64,000 nt of DNA from Streptomyces regalis (GTDB taxonomy: Bacteria > Actinomycetota > Actinomycetes > Streptomycetales > Streptomycetaceae): assembly GCF_001509475.1 (NCBI RefSeq), contig NZ_LLZG01000104.1, forward strand, positions 85,936-149,935. The letters run 5' to 3'. Both the position numbers and the translations under genes were made by a program. Shown one piece after another: positions 54,843-64,000 of this stretch. The notes under the pieces are model-generated. The model saw only the letters and a program-made list of their open reading frames with translations, was not told the origin of the DNA and made no database searches. Numbering within the stretch: position 1 is the first letter of the stretch; the number at the start of each line of letters is the position of its first letter.

Positions 54843-56054
54843 GTGGCAGCACCGCAGAACTACCTCGCAGTCATCAAAGTCATCGGTGTCGGCGGCGGTG
54901 GTGTCAATGCCATCAACCGGATGATCGAGGTCGGTCTCAAGGGCGTCGAGTTCATCGCCATCAACACCGACGCGCAAGCTCTGTTGATGAGCGACGCCGA
55001 CGTCAAGCTCGACGTCGGCCGTGAACTCACCCGCGGACTCGGCGCCGGAGCCAACCCGGCCGTCGGCCGCAAGGCCGCCGAGGACCACCGCGAGGAGATC
55101 GAGGAGGTCCTCAAGGGGGCCGACATGGTCTTCGTGACGGCCGGTGAAGGCGGCGGCACCGGCACCGGCGGCGCGCCCGTCGTGGCCAACATCGCCCGCT
55201 CTCTGGGAGCCCTCACCATCGGCGTGGTCACGCGCCCGTTCACCTTCGAGGGACGGCGCCGCGCCAACCAGGCCGAGGACGGCATCGCCGAGCTCCGCGA
55301 AGAGGTCGACACCCTCATCGTCATCCCGAACGACCGGCTGCTGTCCATCTCGGACCGCCAGGTCTCGGTGCTCGATGCCTTCAAGTCGGCTGACCAGGTC
55401 CTCCTCTCCGGTGTCCAGGGCATCACCGACCTCATCACCACCCCCGGCCTCATCAACCTCGACTTCGCGGACGTCAAGTCGGTCATGTCCGAGGCCGGTT
55501 CGGCCCTCATGGGCATCGGCTCGGCCCGCGGCGACGACCGCGCGGTGGCCGCGGCCGAGATGGCGATCTCCTCGCCGCTGCTCGAGGCGTCCATCGACGG
55601 CGCCCGGGGCGTGCTCCTCTCCATCTCCGGCGGCTCGGACCTCGGCCTGTTCGAGATCAACGAGGCCGCCCAGCTGGTGAGCGAGGCCGCCCACCCCGAG
55701 GCCAACATCATCTTCGGCGCGGTCATCGACGACGCCCTCGGCGACGAGGTCCGGGTCACCGTGATCGCGGCCGGCTTCGACGGGGGTCAGCCGCCGGCCC
55801 GGCGGGACAACGTCCTCGGCTCGACCTCCTCCTCGACCTCGTCGTCGCCCCGCCGTGAGGAGCCCACTCCGGTACGGCAGTCCGAGAGCCGGCCGTCCTT
55901 CGGCTCGCTCGGCAGCGTCACGCCGAAAGAGGAGCCCGAGCCCGCCGCACCGGACCCGGTGGCCGACATCCCGGTCGCCCCGCCGGTCCCGCCGTCGCGG
56001 ACCTACGCCGACAGTGCGGCGGAGGAGCTGGACGTCCCGGACTTCCTTAAGTGA
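54843..56054 (+). CDS. ftsZ: Cell division GTPase FtsZ
   Basis: 403 residues. Tubulin-like GTPase forming the Z-ring. GTP-binding [15 protein letters not shown], tubulin signature [17 protein letters not shown]7 loop [21 protein letters not shown], then a Ser/Pro/Glu-rich linker and the conserved C-terminal peptide DVPDFLK that binds SepF. GTG 54843 with GAGAGG upstream. In Streptomyces it is dispensable for growth but needed for sporulation septa. Confidence 0.98.
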   Translation: MAAPQNYLAVIKVIGVGGGGVNAINRMIEVGLKGVEFIAINTDAQALLMSDADVKLDVGRELTRGLGAGANPAVGRKAAEDHREEIEEVLKGADMVFVTAGEGGGTGTGGAPVVANIARSLGALTIGVVTRPFTFEGRRRANQAEDGIAELREEVDTLIVIPNDRLLSISDRQVSVLDAFKSADQVLLSGVQGITDLITTPGLINLDFADVKSVMSEAGSALMGIGSARGDDRAVAAAEMAISSPLLEASIDGARGVLLSISGGSDLGLFEINEAAQLVSEAAHPEANIIFGAVIDDALGDEVRVTVIAAGFDGGQPPARRDNVLGSTSSSTSSSPRREEPTPVRQSESRPSFGSLGSVTPKEEPEPAAPDPVADIPVAPPVPPSRTYADSAAEELDVPDFLK

Positions 56055-56064
56055 TCCTTCTGAC

Positions 56065-56793
56065 GTGATAGGACAGCGCGACATCGTGAGCGGCGCGCAC
56101 TTCGCTTTCACCGACCGGTGGGGCGGGGTGAGCGCCGCTCCGTATGAGGAGCTCAATCTCGGCGGCGCGGTCGGCGACGACGGCGACGCCGTACTGACCA
56201 ATCGAGAACTCGCCGCCAAGTCGCTCGGGCTCGACCCGGGTGAGGTCGTCTGGATGAACCAGGTGCACGGGACGGACGTCGCGGTGGTCGACGGACCATG
56301 GCTCGATCGTCCGGTGCCCGACGTCGACGCGATCGTCACGGCGCGGCGGGGCCTCGCCCTCGCCGTTCTCACGGCGGACTGTGTGCCGGTCCTGTTGGCC
56401 GACCCGGTCGCCGGGATCGTCGCGGCGGCCCACGCGGGGCGGCCCGGCATGGTCGCCGGGGTCGTCCCGGCCGCGCTACGCGCGATGACGGAACTGGGCG
56501 CCGACCCCGCCCGGATCGTCGCCCGCACCGGCCCCGCCGTCTGCGGCCGGTGCTACGAGGTGCCGGAGGCGATGCGCGCCGAGGTGGCCGCCGTGGAACC
56601 GATGGCGCACGCCGAGACGAGTTGGGGCACGCCGGCGGTCGACGTGGTCGCCGGGGTGCACGCGCAGCTCGAACGGCGCGGCGTGCGCGACCGGAAGCAC
56701 TCGCCGGTGTGCACGCGGGAGTCGGGCGACCACTTCTCGTACCGCCGCGACCGCACCACCGGTCGGCTCGCGGGCTATGTGTGGCTGGACTGA
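56065..56793 (+). CDS. ylmD: YlmD/YfiH-type laccase-domain protein
   Basis: 242 residues of the polyphenol oxidase/purine nucleoside phosphorylase family (YfiH, PgeF). Metal ligands: His in WMNQVHGTDV, Cys in LTADCVPVLLAD, His in VAAAHAGRPGM. Members act on purine nucleosides or edit peptidoglycan precursors in other bacteria. GTG 56065 lies 10 bases after ftsZ without a clear ribosome binding site; GTG 56086 is an alternative. Confidence 0.9.
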   Translation: MIGQRDIVSGAHFAFTDRWGGVSAAPYEELNLGGAVGDDGDAVLTNRELAAKSLGLDPGEVVWMNQVHGTDVAVVDGPWLDRPVPDVDAIVTARRGLALAVLTADCVPVLLADPVAGIVAAAHAGRPGMVAGVVPAALRAMTELGADPARIVARTGPAVCGRCYEVPEAMRAEVAAVEPMAHAETSWGTPAVDVVAGVHAQLERRGVRDRKHSPVCTRESGDHFSYRRDRTTGRLAGYVWLD

Positions 56794-57519
56794 ATGGACA
56801 TGACGGACCGTAAGGGCGAACTCGCCGCAAATCTGGCGAAGGTGGAGGACCGTATCGCCGCCGCCTGCGCGGCCGCCGGGCGTGGCCGCGAGGAGGTGAC
56901 CCTGATCGTGGTCACCAAGACCTACCCGGCGAGCGATGTGCGGATCCTGTCGGAGCTCGGTGTGCGCCATGTCGCCGAGAACCGCGATCAGGACGCGGCG
57001 CCGAAGGCCGCCGAATGCTCGGATCTGCCCCTTGCGTGGCATTTTGTCGGCCAGTTGCAGACCAACAAAGTGCGGTCCGTGGTCGGTTACGCGGATCTCG
57101 TGCAGTCCGTCGATCGTTCCAAGCTGGTGACGGCGCTGTCGAAGGAGGCCGTACGGCAGGAGCGCGAAGTGGGTTGCCTCATCCAGGTCGCGCTGGACGC
57201 GGGGGAGCGCGAGAGGGGTGAGCGCGGTGGTGTGGCGCCGGGCGGGATCGAAGAGTTGGCCGATCTTGTCGCGAAGGCTCCGGCGTTGCGGCTCGACGGG
57301 CTCATGACCGTCGCTCCGCTCACCGGGGAGTACGCGGGGCGCCAACAGGCGGCGTTCGAGCGGTTGATGGATTTGTCGACCGACCTGCGCCGAGCCCATC
57401 CGACTGCGAACATGGTGTCGGCAGGAATGAGTGCGGACCTTGAGGAGGCCGTGGCGGCGGGTGCGACACATGTGCGCGTCGGCACTGCGGTACTCGGAGT
57501 CCGCCCCAGGCTCGGGTAA
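56794..57519 (+). CDS. ylmE: YggS/YlmE-type PLP homeostasis protein
   Basis: 241 residues, single TIM-barrel pyridoxal phosphate protein. PLP lysine in [13 protein letters not shown], then [40 protein letters not shown] and the phosphate-binding [30 protein letters not shown] 56794 directly follows the ylmD stop. The next gap (57520-57647) carries AT-rich DNA that may hold a sepF promoter. Confidence 0.93.
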   Translation: MDMTDRKGELAANLAKVEDRIAAACAAAGRGREEVTLIVVTKTYPASDVRILSELGVRHVAENRDQDAAPKAAECSDLPLAWHFVGQLQTNKVRSVVGYADLVQSVDRSKLVTALSKEAVRQEREVGCLIQVALDAGERERGERGGVAPGGIEELADLVAKAPALRLDGLMTVAPLTGEYAGRQQAAFERLMDLSTDLRRAHPTANMVSAGMSADLEEAVAAGATHVRVGTAVLGVRPRLG

Positions 57520-57647
57520 CGTCGCCAAGAAGTCGGACCACAGCAGAAAATATGGTCAATGTCGCCGCAAGGTGGCGTAACGACCGCGTGGATCGCGGGC
57601 ACTTGGCAGTCGTCAGCCGATCCACCACAGAGCGGAGGACTCAGAGC

Positions 57648-58289
57648 ATGGCCGGCGCGATGCGCAAGATGGCGGTCTACCTCGGCCTCGTGGAGGACGA
57701 TGGGTACGACGGCCGGGGGTTCGACCCCGACGACGACTTCGAGCCCGAACTGGACCCGGAGCCCGAGCGGGACCACCGACGGCACGAGCCGTCGCACCAG
57801 TCGCACAGTGCACATCTGTCCCAAAGGGACGAAGAGGTGCGAATCGTACAGCCGCCCGCGCCGCGTGAACCCGTGGCCCGATCGACTTCGCTACCCGCGG
57901 AATCCGGCCGTCCGGCGCGCATCGCGCCCGTGGCGTCCATCACACAAGAACGCGCAAGCCTGGAGAAGAACGCACCGGTGATCATGCCCAAGGTTGTGTC
58001 GGAACGAGAGCCTTACCGGATCACCACGCTTCACCCGCGGACCTACAACGAGGCCCGTACCATCGGGGAACACTTCCGTGAAGGCACCCCGGTGATCATG
58101 AATCTGACTGAGATGGATGACACAGACGCGAAGCGACTTGTCGACTTTGCGGCTGGTTTGGTGTTTGGTCTTCACGGCAGCATCGAGCGGGTGACGCAGA
58201 AGGTGTTCCTGTTGTCGCCTGCTAACGTCGATGTCACGGCGGAGGACAAGGCCCGTATCGCAGAGGGCGGGTTCTTCAACCAGAGCTGA
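57648..58289 (+). CDS. sepF: Cell division protein SepF
   Basis: 213 residues. N-terminal amphipathic helix ([15 protein letters not shown]) for membrane contact, an acidic and His-rich linker, and the conserved SepF core ([72 protein letters not shown]). In actinobacteria, which lack FtsA and ZipA, it anchors FtsZ to the membrane. ATG 57648 after GGAGG. Confidence 0.96.
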   Translation: MAGAMRKMAVYLGLVEDDGYDGRGFDPDDDFEPELDPEPERDHRRHEPSHQSHSAHLSQRDEEVRIVQPPAPREPVARSTSLPAESGRPARIAPVASITQERASLEKNAPVIMPKVVSEREPYRITTLHPRTYNEARTIGEHFREGTPVIMNLTEMDDTDAKRLVDFAAGLVFGLHGSIERVTQKVFLLSPANVDVTAEDKARIAEGGFFNQS

Positions 58290-58348
58290 GACGCACCACC
58301 GGAAACACACGCACGGAACAAGAAACAGGGGAGAGGGAAGCACCAGTC

Positions 58349-58636
58349 ATGAGCGTGGTCTTGCAGGTTCTCTACATCGCGCTGATGGTCTTCCTCATCG
58401 TGCTCATCTTCCGGTTGGTCATGGACTACGTCTTCCAGTTCGCCCGCTCGTGGCAACCCGGCAAGGCGATGGTGGTCGTTCTGGAGGCCACCTACACTGT
58501 CACTGATCCACCGCTCAAGCTTCTGCGGCGGGTCATCCCGCCGCTGCGTCTCGGGGGCGTGGCGCTCGACCTGTCCTTCTTCGTTCTGATGATCATCGTC
58601 TACATCCTGATCACGCTCGTGCGGAGCGCGATGTGA
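58349..58636 (+). CDS. ylmG: YggT-family membrane protein YlmG
   Basis: 95 residues with two membrane helices (about 2-25 and 70-93) around a conserved loop FQFARSWQPGKAMVVVLEATYTVTDPPLKLLRRVIPPLRLGGVALDLS. Function poorly known; linked to division and membrane organisation in other bacteria and plastids. ATG 58349 with GGGGAGAGGG upstream. Confidence 0.92.
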   Translation: MSVVLQVLYIALMVFLIVLIFRLVMDYVFQFARSWQPGKAMVVVLEATYTVTDPPLKLLRRVIPPLRLGGVALDLSFFVLMIIVYILITLVRSAM

Positions 58637-58691
58637 GCGATGTGACAGATACGGTCTTGCCGACTGCCGACGACTACGTTGAGGTGAAGAG

Positions 58692-59840
58692 ATGCCGTTG
58701 ACCCCCGAGGACGTGCGGAACAAGCAGTTCACGACCGTCCGCCTCCGAGAAGGCTATGACGAGGACGAGGTCGATGCCTTCCTCGATGAGGTCGAAGCCG
58801 AACTGACGCGCCTGCTCCGCGAGAACGAGGACCTGCGCGCCAAGCTGGCCGCGGCCACGCGCGCTGCTGCTCAGAACCAGCAGAACATGCGCAAGCCCCC
58901 GGAGGGTCCCGGCGGCCCCCAGGACCAGCAGCAGGGCGGCATGCCTCAGCAGGGCGGTATGCCTCAGCAGGGCATGCGCGGTCCCGGCGCTCCTGTGCCC
59001 GCCGGCATATCGGGCCCGCCGCAGCAGCAGATGGGTGGCCCCATGGGAGGCCCGCCCCAGCTGCCCAGCGGTGCTCCGCAGCTGCCCGCCGGTCCCGGCG
59101 GTCAGGGTGGCCCGCAGGGTCCCGGTCCGATGGGCCAGGGTCCGGGGCCGATGGGCCAGCCCCCGATGCAGCAGCAGATGGGTGGCCCGATGGGCGGTCC
59201 CATGGGTGGCCCCATGGGCGGCCCGGGTCAGGGTGGCCCCGGTGGCGACAGTGCTGCCCGTGTCCTGTCGCTGGCCCAGCAGACCGCCGACCAGGCGATC
59301 GCCGAGGCTCGTTCCGAGGCCAACAAGATCGTCGGCGAGGCGCGTTCGCGTGCCGAGGGTCTCGAGCGTGACGCCCGTGCCAAGGCTGACGCCCTGGAGC
59401 GGGACGCGCAGGAGAAGCACCGCGTCGCGATGGGCTCCCTGGAGTCCGCCCGCGCCACGCTGGAGCGCAAGGTCGAGGACCTGCGCGGCTTCGAGCGCGA
59501 GTACCGCACGCGGCTGAAGTCCTACCTGGAGTCGCAGCTGCGCCAGCTGGAGACCCAGTCGGACGACTCGCTCGCCCCGCCGCGCACCCCGGCCACGGCG
59601 TCCCTCCCGCCGTCCCCGGCGCCTTCCATGGCACCGGCCGGCGCGAGTGCCCCGTCGTACGGCGGCAACCAGACGATGGGCGGCGCCCCGTCTCCGGCTG
59701 CTCCGTCCTACGGCGGTCAGCAGCAGATGTCCCCGGCGATGACCCAGCCCATGGCACCGGTCCGGCCGCAGGGTCCCGGTCCGATGGGCCAGGCACCGTC
59801 GCCGATGCGCGGGTTCCTCATCGACGAGGACGACAACTGA
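58692..59840 (+). CDS. divIVA: Polar growth protein DivIVA (Wag31-like)
   Basis: 382 residues. The conserved membrane-binding N-terminus ([42 protein letters not shown]) is followed by a short coiled coil, a long Gln/Pro/Met/Gly-rich linker (about 70-185) with MGGPMGG repeats, a second coiled coil ([37 protein letters not shown] on to about 300) and a Pro/Ser-rich tail ending [11 protein letters not shown]. It directs tip growth and is essential in Streptomyces. ATG 58692 after GAGGTGAAGAG. Last gene of the cluster. Confidence 0.96.
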   Translation: MPLTPEDVRNKQFTTVRLREGYDEDEVDAFLDEVEAELTRLLRENEDLRAKLAAATRAAAQNQQNMRKPPEGPGGPQDQQQGGMPQQGGMPQQGMRGPGAPVPAGISGPPQQQMGGPMGGPPQLPSGAPQLPAGPGGQGGPQGPGPMGQGPGPMGQPPMQQQMGGPMGGPMGGPMGGPGQGGPGGDSAARVLSLAQQTADQAIAEARSEANKIVGEARSRAEGLERDARAKADALERDAQEKHRVAMGSLESARATLERKVEDLRGFEREYRTRLKSYLESQLRQLETQSDDSLAPPRTPATASLPPSPAPSMAPAGASAPSYGGNQTMGGAPSPAAPSYGGQQQMSPAMTQPMAPVRPQGPGPMGQAPSPMRGFLIDEDDN

Positions 59841-59876
59841 CGGTTGGTAGTACGCCGTAGGCGTCGGCAGCGTTCA

Positions 59877-59916
59877 GGGCGGGGCCCCGGATTTCGATCC
59901 GGGGCCCCGCCCTTTT
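59877..59916 (+). terminator. Terminator of the dcw cluster
   Basis: GGGCGGGGCCCCGGAT, loop TTCG, matching arm, TTTT. Perfect 16-bp stem 36 bases past the divIVA stop. Confidence 0.95.
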
Positions 59917-59984
59917 GCTACGCGTGTTCACGGGGTTTGCGGCGTTTGTTCGGGAGTTGGGTGCGATGTCCGACGTACACAACG

Positions 59985-60030
59985 CCGAAGGCCCGGGACC
60001 ACCAAGATTCTTTGGCGGTCCCGGGCCTTC
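59985..60030 (-). terminator. Terminator of ileS
   Basis: CGAAGGCCCGGGACC pairs perfectly with GGTCCCGGGCCTTCG; inside, CCAA pairs with TTGG. It ends 20 bp past the ileS stop (leftward). The interval 59917-59984 holds no gene. Confidence 0.88.
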
Positions 60031-60050
60031 GGATGTTCGGTCGAGCCTCG

Positions 60051-63000
60051 CTACGCCTTGCGGAGGCGGAACGTCAGGGTCAGGCCCTCGTCCGTGAACG
60101 GCTTGCCGTAGGTGTCGTCCGCCTCGCCCTGGGCGAAGTCCGTGGCGAGGACCTCGTCGGCGATGAGCTCGGCGTGCTCGCTCAGCGCCGCGACCGTCGC
60201 CGGGTCCGTCGCCGTCCAGCGCAGGGCGATGCGGTCGGCCACGTCCAGGCCGCTGTTCTTGCGGGCCTCCTGGATCAGGCGGATCGCGTCACGGGCCAGG
60301 CCCGAGCGGCGCAGCTCCTCCGTGATCTCCAGGTCCAGCGCGACCGTCGCACCCGAGTCGGACGCCACCGACCAGCCCTCGCGCGGGGTCTCCGTGATGA
60401 TCACCTCGTCCGGAGCGAGGGTGACCGTCTCGCCGTCGACCTCGACCGACGCCGTGCCCTCGCGCAGGGCCAGCGACAGCGCCGCCGCGTCCGCGCCCGC
60501 GATGGCCTTCGCCACATCCTGGACGCGCTTGCCGAACCGCTTGCCCAGGGCGCGGAAGTTTGCCTTGGCGGTGGTGTCCACCAGGCTGCCGCCCACCTCG
60601 GACAGCGACGCCAGCGACTCGACGTTCAGCTCCTCGGTGATCTGCGTGTGCAGCTCGAGGTTGAGCGCCTCGAAGCCGGTCGCGGCCACCAGCGCGCGCC
60701 GCAGCGGCTGGCGGGTCTTCACGCCCGACTCCGCGCGCGTGGCGCGGCCCAGCTCGACCAGCCGGCGGACCAGGACCATCTGCTTCGACAGCTCCGGGTC
60801 GATCACCGACAGGTCCGCCTCCGGCCAGGACGCCAGGTGGACCGACTCCGGGGCGCCCGGCGTGACCGGGACGATCAGGTCCTGCCAGACCCGCTCGGTG
60901 ATGAACGGGGTCAGCGGGGCCATCAGCTTCGTGACCGTCTCGACGACCTCGTGCAGGGTGCGCAGCGCCGCCTTGTCGCCCTGCCAGAAGCGGCGGCGGG
61001 AGCGGCGCACGTACCAGTTGGAGAGATCGTCGACGAAGGCCGACAGCAGCTTGCCGGCGCGCTGGGTGTCGTAGGCCTCCAGGGACTGGGTCACCTGGTC
61101 GGTCAGCGCGTGCAGCTCGGACAGCAGCCAGCGGTCCAGGACCGGGCGGTCGGCCGGGGCCGGGTCGGCCTCGGACGGTGCCCAGTTCGATGTACGGGCG
61201 TACAGGGCCTGGAAGGCGACCGTGTTCCAGTAGGTGAGGAGGGTCTTGCGGACGACCTCCTGGATCGTGCCGTGGCCCACGCGGCGTGCCGCCCATGGGG
61301 AGCCGCCGGCCGCCATGAACCAGCGCACCGCGTCCGCGCCGTGCCGGTCCATGAGCGGGATCGGCTCCAGGGTGTTGCCCAGGTGCTTGGACATCTTGCG
61401 GCCGTCCTCGGCGAGGATGTGGCCGAGGCACACGACGTTCTCGTACGACGACTTGTCGAAGACGAGCGTGCCGACCGCCATCAGCGTGTAGAACCAGCCG
61501 CGGGTCTGGTCGATGGCCTCGCTGATGAACTGCGCCGGGTAGCGGCTCTCGAAGAGCTCCTTGTTCTTGTGCGGGTAGCCCCACTGTGCGAACGGCATCG
61601 AGCCCGAGTCGTACCAGGCGTCGATGACCTCCGGCACGCGCGTGGCCGTCTTCTCGCACTGGGGGCACGCGAAGGTGACGTCGTCGATGTACGGGCGGTG
61701 CGGATCCAGGCTCGACTGGTCGGTGCCGGTCAGCTCGGTGAGCTCCGCGCGGGAGCCGACGCAGGTGAGGTGCTCGTCCTCGCAGCGCCAGATCGGCAGC
61801 GGGGTGCCCCAGTAGCGGTTGCGGGACAGCGCCCAGTCGATGTTGTTGTTCAGCCAGTCACCGAAGCGGCCGTGCTTGACCGTGTCGGGGAACCAGTTGG
61901 TCTTCTCGTTCTCCTGGAGGAGGCGGTCCTTCACGGCCGTGGTGCGGATGTACCAGGACGGCTGCGCGTAGTAGAGGAGCGCGGTGTGGCAGCGCCAGCA
62001 GTGCGGGTAGCTGTGCTCGTACGGGATGTGCCTGAAGAGCAGACCGCGCTGCTGGAGGTCCTCGGTGAGGTTTTCGTCCGCCTTCTTGAAGAAGACGCCG
62101 CCGACCAGCGGGACGTCCTCGTCGAAGGTGCCGTCCGGGCGGACGGGGTTCACGACGGGCAGGTCGTAGGCGCGGCAGACCTTGAGGTCGTCCTCACCGA
62201 AGGCGGGGGACTGGTGGACCAGGCCCGTACCGTCCTCGGTGGTGACGTACTCGGCGTTGACCACGTAGTGGGCCGGAGCTGGGAACTCCACCAGCTCGAA
62301 CGGACGTTGATACGTCCAGCGCTCCATTTCGGCGCCCGTGAAGGACTGGCCGGTGGTCTCCCAGCCCTCGCCGAGGGCCTTGGCGAGAAGCGGCTCGGCG
62401 ACGACGAGCTTCTCTGTGCCTTCCGGGCCCTTCGTCGCGACGACGTAGGTGACCTCGGGGTGCGCGGCCACGGCCGTGTTGGAGACGAGGGTCCAGGGCG
62501 TGGTCGTCCACACCAGGAGCGCGGCTTCGCCGGCGAGCGGACCGGAGGTGAGCGGGAAACGGACGTACACCGAGGGGTCGACGACCGTCTCGTAGCCCTG
62601 CGCCAGCTCGTGGTCGGACAGGCCGGTGCCGCAGCGGGGGCACCAGGGGGCGACGCGGTGGTCCTGGACCAGCAGGTCCTTGTTGAAGATCTCCTTGAGC
62701 GACCACCAGACGGACTCGATGTACTCGGGGTCCATCGTGACGTACGCGTCGTCGAGGTCGACCCAGTAGCCCATGCGGGTCGTCAGGTCGGAGAAGGCAT
62801 CGGTGTGCCGCAGCACGGACTCGCGGCACTTGGTGTTGAACTCGGCGATGCCGTACGCCTCGATGTCCTTCTTGCCGCTGAAGCCGAGCTCCTTCTCGAC
62901 CGCCAGCTCGACGGGGAGGCCGTGGCAGTCCCAGCCGGCCTTGCGGGCGACGTGGTAGCCGCGCATGGTGCGGAAGCGGGGGAAGACGTCCTTGAAGACG

Positions 63001-63197
63001 CGGGCCTCGATGTGGTGGGCGCCGGGCATGCCGTTGGCGGTGGGCGGGCCTTCGTAGAACACCCACTCGGGGTGGCCCTCGGACTGCTCCAGGCTCTTGG
63101 CGAAGATCTTCTGCTCGCGCCAGAAGTCGAGCACGGCGTGCTCGAGTGCGGGCAGGTCGACCTGGGCGGGTACCTGGCGGTACGTCGGCGTTGTCAT
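60051..63197 (-). CDS. ileS: Isoleucyl-tRNA synthetase, type 2
   Basis: 1048 residues. Charges tRNA-Ile. Catalytic Rossmann fold with KMSKS-type DGRKMSKHLGN, a CP1 editing domain (LLVWTTTPWTLVSNTAVAAHP), a zinc-type Cys pair (APWCPRCGTG; CPQCEK) and anticodon-binding domain (FWQGDKAALRTL). At the place of the class I HIGH signature it reads GAHH (59-62, after PPTANGMP), a swapped form. Long eukaryote-like type 2 enzymes resist mupirocin. ATG 63197 with CCGGAGGA upstream, which a T-box element can mask. Confidence 0.96.
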   Translation of the reverse strand: MTTPTYRQVPAQVDLPALEHAVLDFWREQKIFAKSLEQSEGHPEWVFYEGPPTANGMPGAHHIEARVFKDVFPRFRTMRGYHVARKAGWDCHGLPVELAVEKELGFSGKKDIEAYGIAEFNTKCRESVLRHTDAFSDLTTRMGYWVDLDDAYVTMDPEYIESVWWSLKEIFNKDLLVQDHRVAPWCPRCGTGLSDHELAQGYETVVDPSVYVRFPLTSGPLAGEAALLVWTTTPWTLVSNTAVAAHPEVTYVVATKGPEGTEKLVVAEPLLAKALGEGWETTGQSFTGAEMERWTYQRPFELVEFPAPAHYVVNAEYVTTEDGTGLVHQSPAFGEDDLKVCRAYDLPVVNPVRPDGTFDEDVPLVGGVFFKKADENLTEDLQQRGLLFRHIPYEHSYPHCWRCHTALLYYAQPSWYIRTTAVKDRLLQENEKTNWFPDTVKHGRFGDWLNNNIDWALSRNRYWGTPLPIWRCEDEHLTCVGSRAELTELTGTDQSSLDPHRPYIDDVTFACPQCEKTATRVPEVIDAWYDSGSMPFAQWGYPHKNKELFESRYPAQFISEAIDQTRGWFYTLMAVGTLVFDKSSYENVVCLGHILAEDGRKMSKHLGNTLEPIPLMDRHGADAVRWFMAAGGSPWAARRVGHGTIQEVVRKTLLTYWNTVAFQALYARTSNWAPSEADPAPADRPVLDRWLLSELHALTDQVTQSLEAYDTQRAGKLLSAFVDDLSNWYVRRSRRRFWQGDKAALRTLHEVVETVTKLMAPLTPFITERVWQDLIVPVTPGAPESVHLASWPEADLSVIDPELSKQMVLVRRLVELGRATRAESGVKTRQPLRRALVAATGFEALNLELHTQITEELNVESLASLSEVGGSLVDTTAKANFRALGKRFGKRVQDVAKAIAGADAAALSLALREGTASVEVDGETVTLAPDEVIITETPREGWSVASDSGATVALDLEITEELRRSGLARDAIRLIQEARKNSGLDVADRIALRWTATDPATVAALSEHAELIADEVLATDFAQGEADDTYGKPFTDEGLTLTFRLRKA

Positions 63198-63425
63198 CAG
63201 CGAGCTTCCTCCGGCGGACTTGCTGCCTTCCGTCCGGAGGGACGAGAGCTGTGTCTTTCCGTACGCCGGTTTCGGCGCGCTCCCGCGGTACCACCCTCCT
63301 TGGCCCGCCGACGCGGGGTGTGCGTCGGTGAGCCCCCTCATTGGGGTCGCGATGCCGGTTCTACTGGCCGCCGCCTACGGCTGCGGTGTTCTTCCGACGG
63401 CTCCGGGGTGATCTTCACGTCGCGC
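63198..63425 (-). promoter_or_regulatory. Isoleucine T-box riboswitch, translational type
   Basis: Short stem I (- strand CGACG/CGTCG arms at 63395-63422) holds a loop with GAAGATCACC, in which ATC can be the Ile specifier codon (63412-63410). The T-box proper GGGTGGTACCGCG is at about 63283-63297, with TGGT (63293-63290) to pair with the tRNA ACCA end. Near the gene, CCTCCGG (63240-63234) can pair with CCGGAGG (63214-63208), masking the ribosome binding site. This matches the class II T-boxes of actinobacterial ileS genes. TACACT at 63515-63510 is a possible -10. Confidence 0.9.
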
Positions 63426-63800
63426 TCGCCCCCGGGCTTCCACCGTCCCCGGGTCGCTCTGGGCTGCGTACGTCGCTACTCGTCCCCATCCACGCTTTTC
63501 GCTGCGCCCAGTGTACGGCGCCCCGGGGACAGCGGCCGACCGGATTTCCGAGGGGTGGGGGACGGGGAGGCCGTACGGGCCGCGGTGACCCGAATGGTTC
63601 GGTACGTGCGTTCGGATTCTGGGGCGGTCGGCTCGGCGGCATACCCGGCGGGGAGCTGGGCACAACGCATGCAGGTCTGCCGCGCGGCATGCGCGGGGCG
63701 GGCGAATCGGGCGGTGTGCCCCGTTGCCGCGGGACTCAAGTCGATTTATCGTCCCAGCACGATTCGCGAGCAAGATCACAATATGTGAAGGGGCCGCGGC

Positions 63801-64000
63801 ATGGTGGCGAAGAAGACCGCCGTACAGCAGTCGGCGTCGGGCAGGTCCACCCATGCGAGCGCCTCCGGTGGTACGGGTGTTTCCGGTGGTGCCAGTGCCT
63901 CCGGTGGTGGGGCCAAGGATGTGAGTGGGAAGAAGAGCGCGCGGGGGAGTTCCACGGGGGCGCAGGGAGGTTCTTCCGCGGGGGCGCGGGGCGGGAAGCC
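63801..64000 (+). CDS. Start of a Lys/Ser/Gly-rich protein, probably TraR/DksA-like
   Basis: ATG 63801 opens a frame that runs off the window after 66 codons: MVAKKTAVQQSASGRS, then Ser/Gly/Ala/Thr-rich sequence with Lys pairs. The folded domain lies outside. In S. coelicolor the gene next to ileS encodes a DksA/TraR-type zinc-finger protein with a similar Lys/Ala-rich start, hence the call. A GGGGCCGCGG stretch precedes the ATG. The gap to ileS (63426-63800) carries the two divergent promoter regions. Confidence 0.7.
   Translation, partial: MVAKKTAVQQSASGRSTHASASGGTGVSGGASASGGGAKDVSGKKSARGSSTGAQGGSSAGARGGK

Noticed and set aside
58900..59240. Repeats within divIVA considered as a mobile or CRISPR-like repeat
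   Set aside because: They are codon-phase repeats encoding the Gln/Gly/Pro/Met linker of DivIVA, normal for the family.
59917..63788. 1314-codon open frame on the + strand
   Set aside because: It lies opposite ileS and the T-box leader, has no recognisable motif and starts in a terminator region.

Overview
The window is a high-GC actinobacterial chromosome segment, almost certainly Streptomyces. Evidence: strong G/C bias at third codon positions, many GTG and some TTG starts, GTGA/ATGA stop-start couplings, candidate leaderless promoters, and actinobacterial markers (class II DAHP synthase, polar-growth DivIVA, SepF, MacRS-type two-component system, DUF3040, SAV_6107-type HEPN protein, Rv2175c-type DNA-binding protein). 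The gene order matches, from memory, the S. coelicolor region from glkA to ileS. I see no insertion sequence, prophage, CRISPR array, rRNA or tRNA. It is core chromosome, so most novelty lies in regulation and small ORFs.

Layout. 1-9.6 kb: end of a DUF5304-like gene, ROK glucokinase, an EEP-fold protein, an ECF sigma factor with its membrane partner, a lipase-like esterase, a lysophospholipid acyltransferase, the sensor/regulator pair MacS-MacR, and a 6-phosphofructokinase whose active-site residues suggest pyrophosphate use. 9.6-14.9 kb: a 2-hydroxyacid dehydrogenase, a fused anthranilate synthase with a Trp-codon leader peptide and attenuator, divergent DAHP synthase, then a bacterioferritin-associated ferredoxin under an iron box, convergent with bacterioferritin. 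15-25.9 kb: sulfite-oxidase-like molybdoenzyme, a His-rich DUF4396 membrane protein under a copper-type operator, endonuclease IV, a PASTA Ser/Thr kinase, thiOSG behind a TPP riboswitch, an FAD reductase, an Rv2175c-like DNA-binding protein, thiE and metF. 25.9-41.6 kb: a membrane protein with a Tyr/Gln/Gly-rich tail, a CrtI-like oxidoreductase, a DUF4126 protein, an ABC ATPase/YhgE-Pip/TetR operon, a HEPN protein, a methyltransferase, DUF3040, a MoxR/DUF58/transglutaminase operon and a beta-carbonic anhydrase.

41.7-59.9 kb is the division and cell-wall (dcw) cluster, all on the + strand: rsmH-ftsL-ftsI-murE-murF-mraY-murD-ftsW-murG-ftsQ-ftsZ-ylmD-ylmE-sepF-ylmG-divIVA. It makes the lipid-linked peptidoglycan precursor and the septal machinery and ends in a strong terminator. 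mraZ and murC are not in it. Opposed to it, ileS (- strand) is preceded by an isoleucine T-box leader that can sequester its ribosome binding site. The window ends in the start of a Lys/Ser/Gly-rich protein, probably TraR/DksA-like.

Most promising for follow-up: a 24-codon ORF with a TTA codon and a good ribosome binding site in the ftsZ leader, overlapping a dyad of WhiA-like GACAC motifs; the swapped class I signature (GAHH in place of HIGH) in IleRS; the copper-type operator in front of DUF4396; the PPi-type residues of the phosphofructokinase; and several unexplained operators and small coupled ORFs. All regulator assignments are motif matches made by eye.
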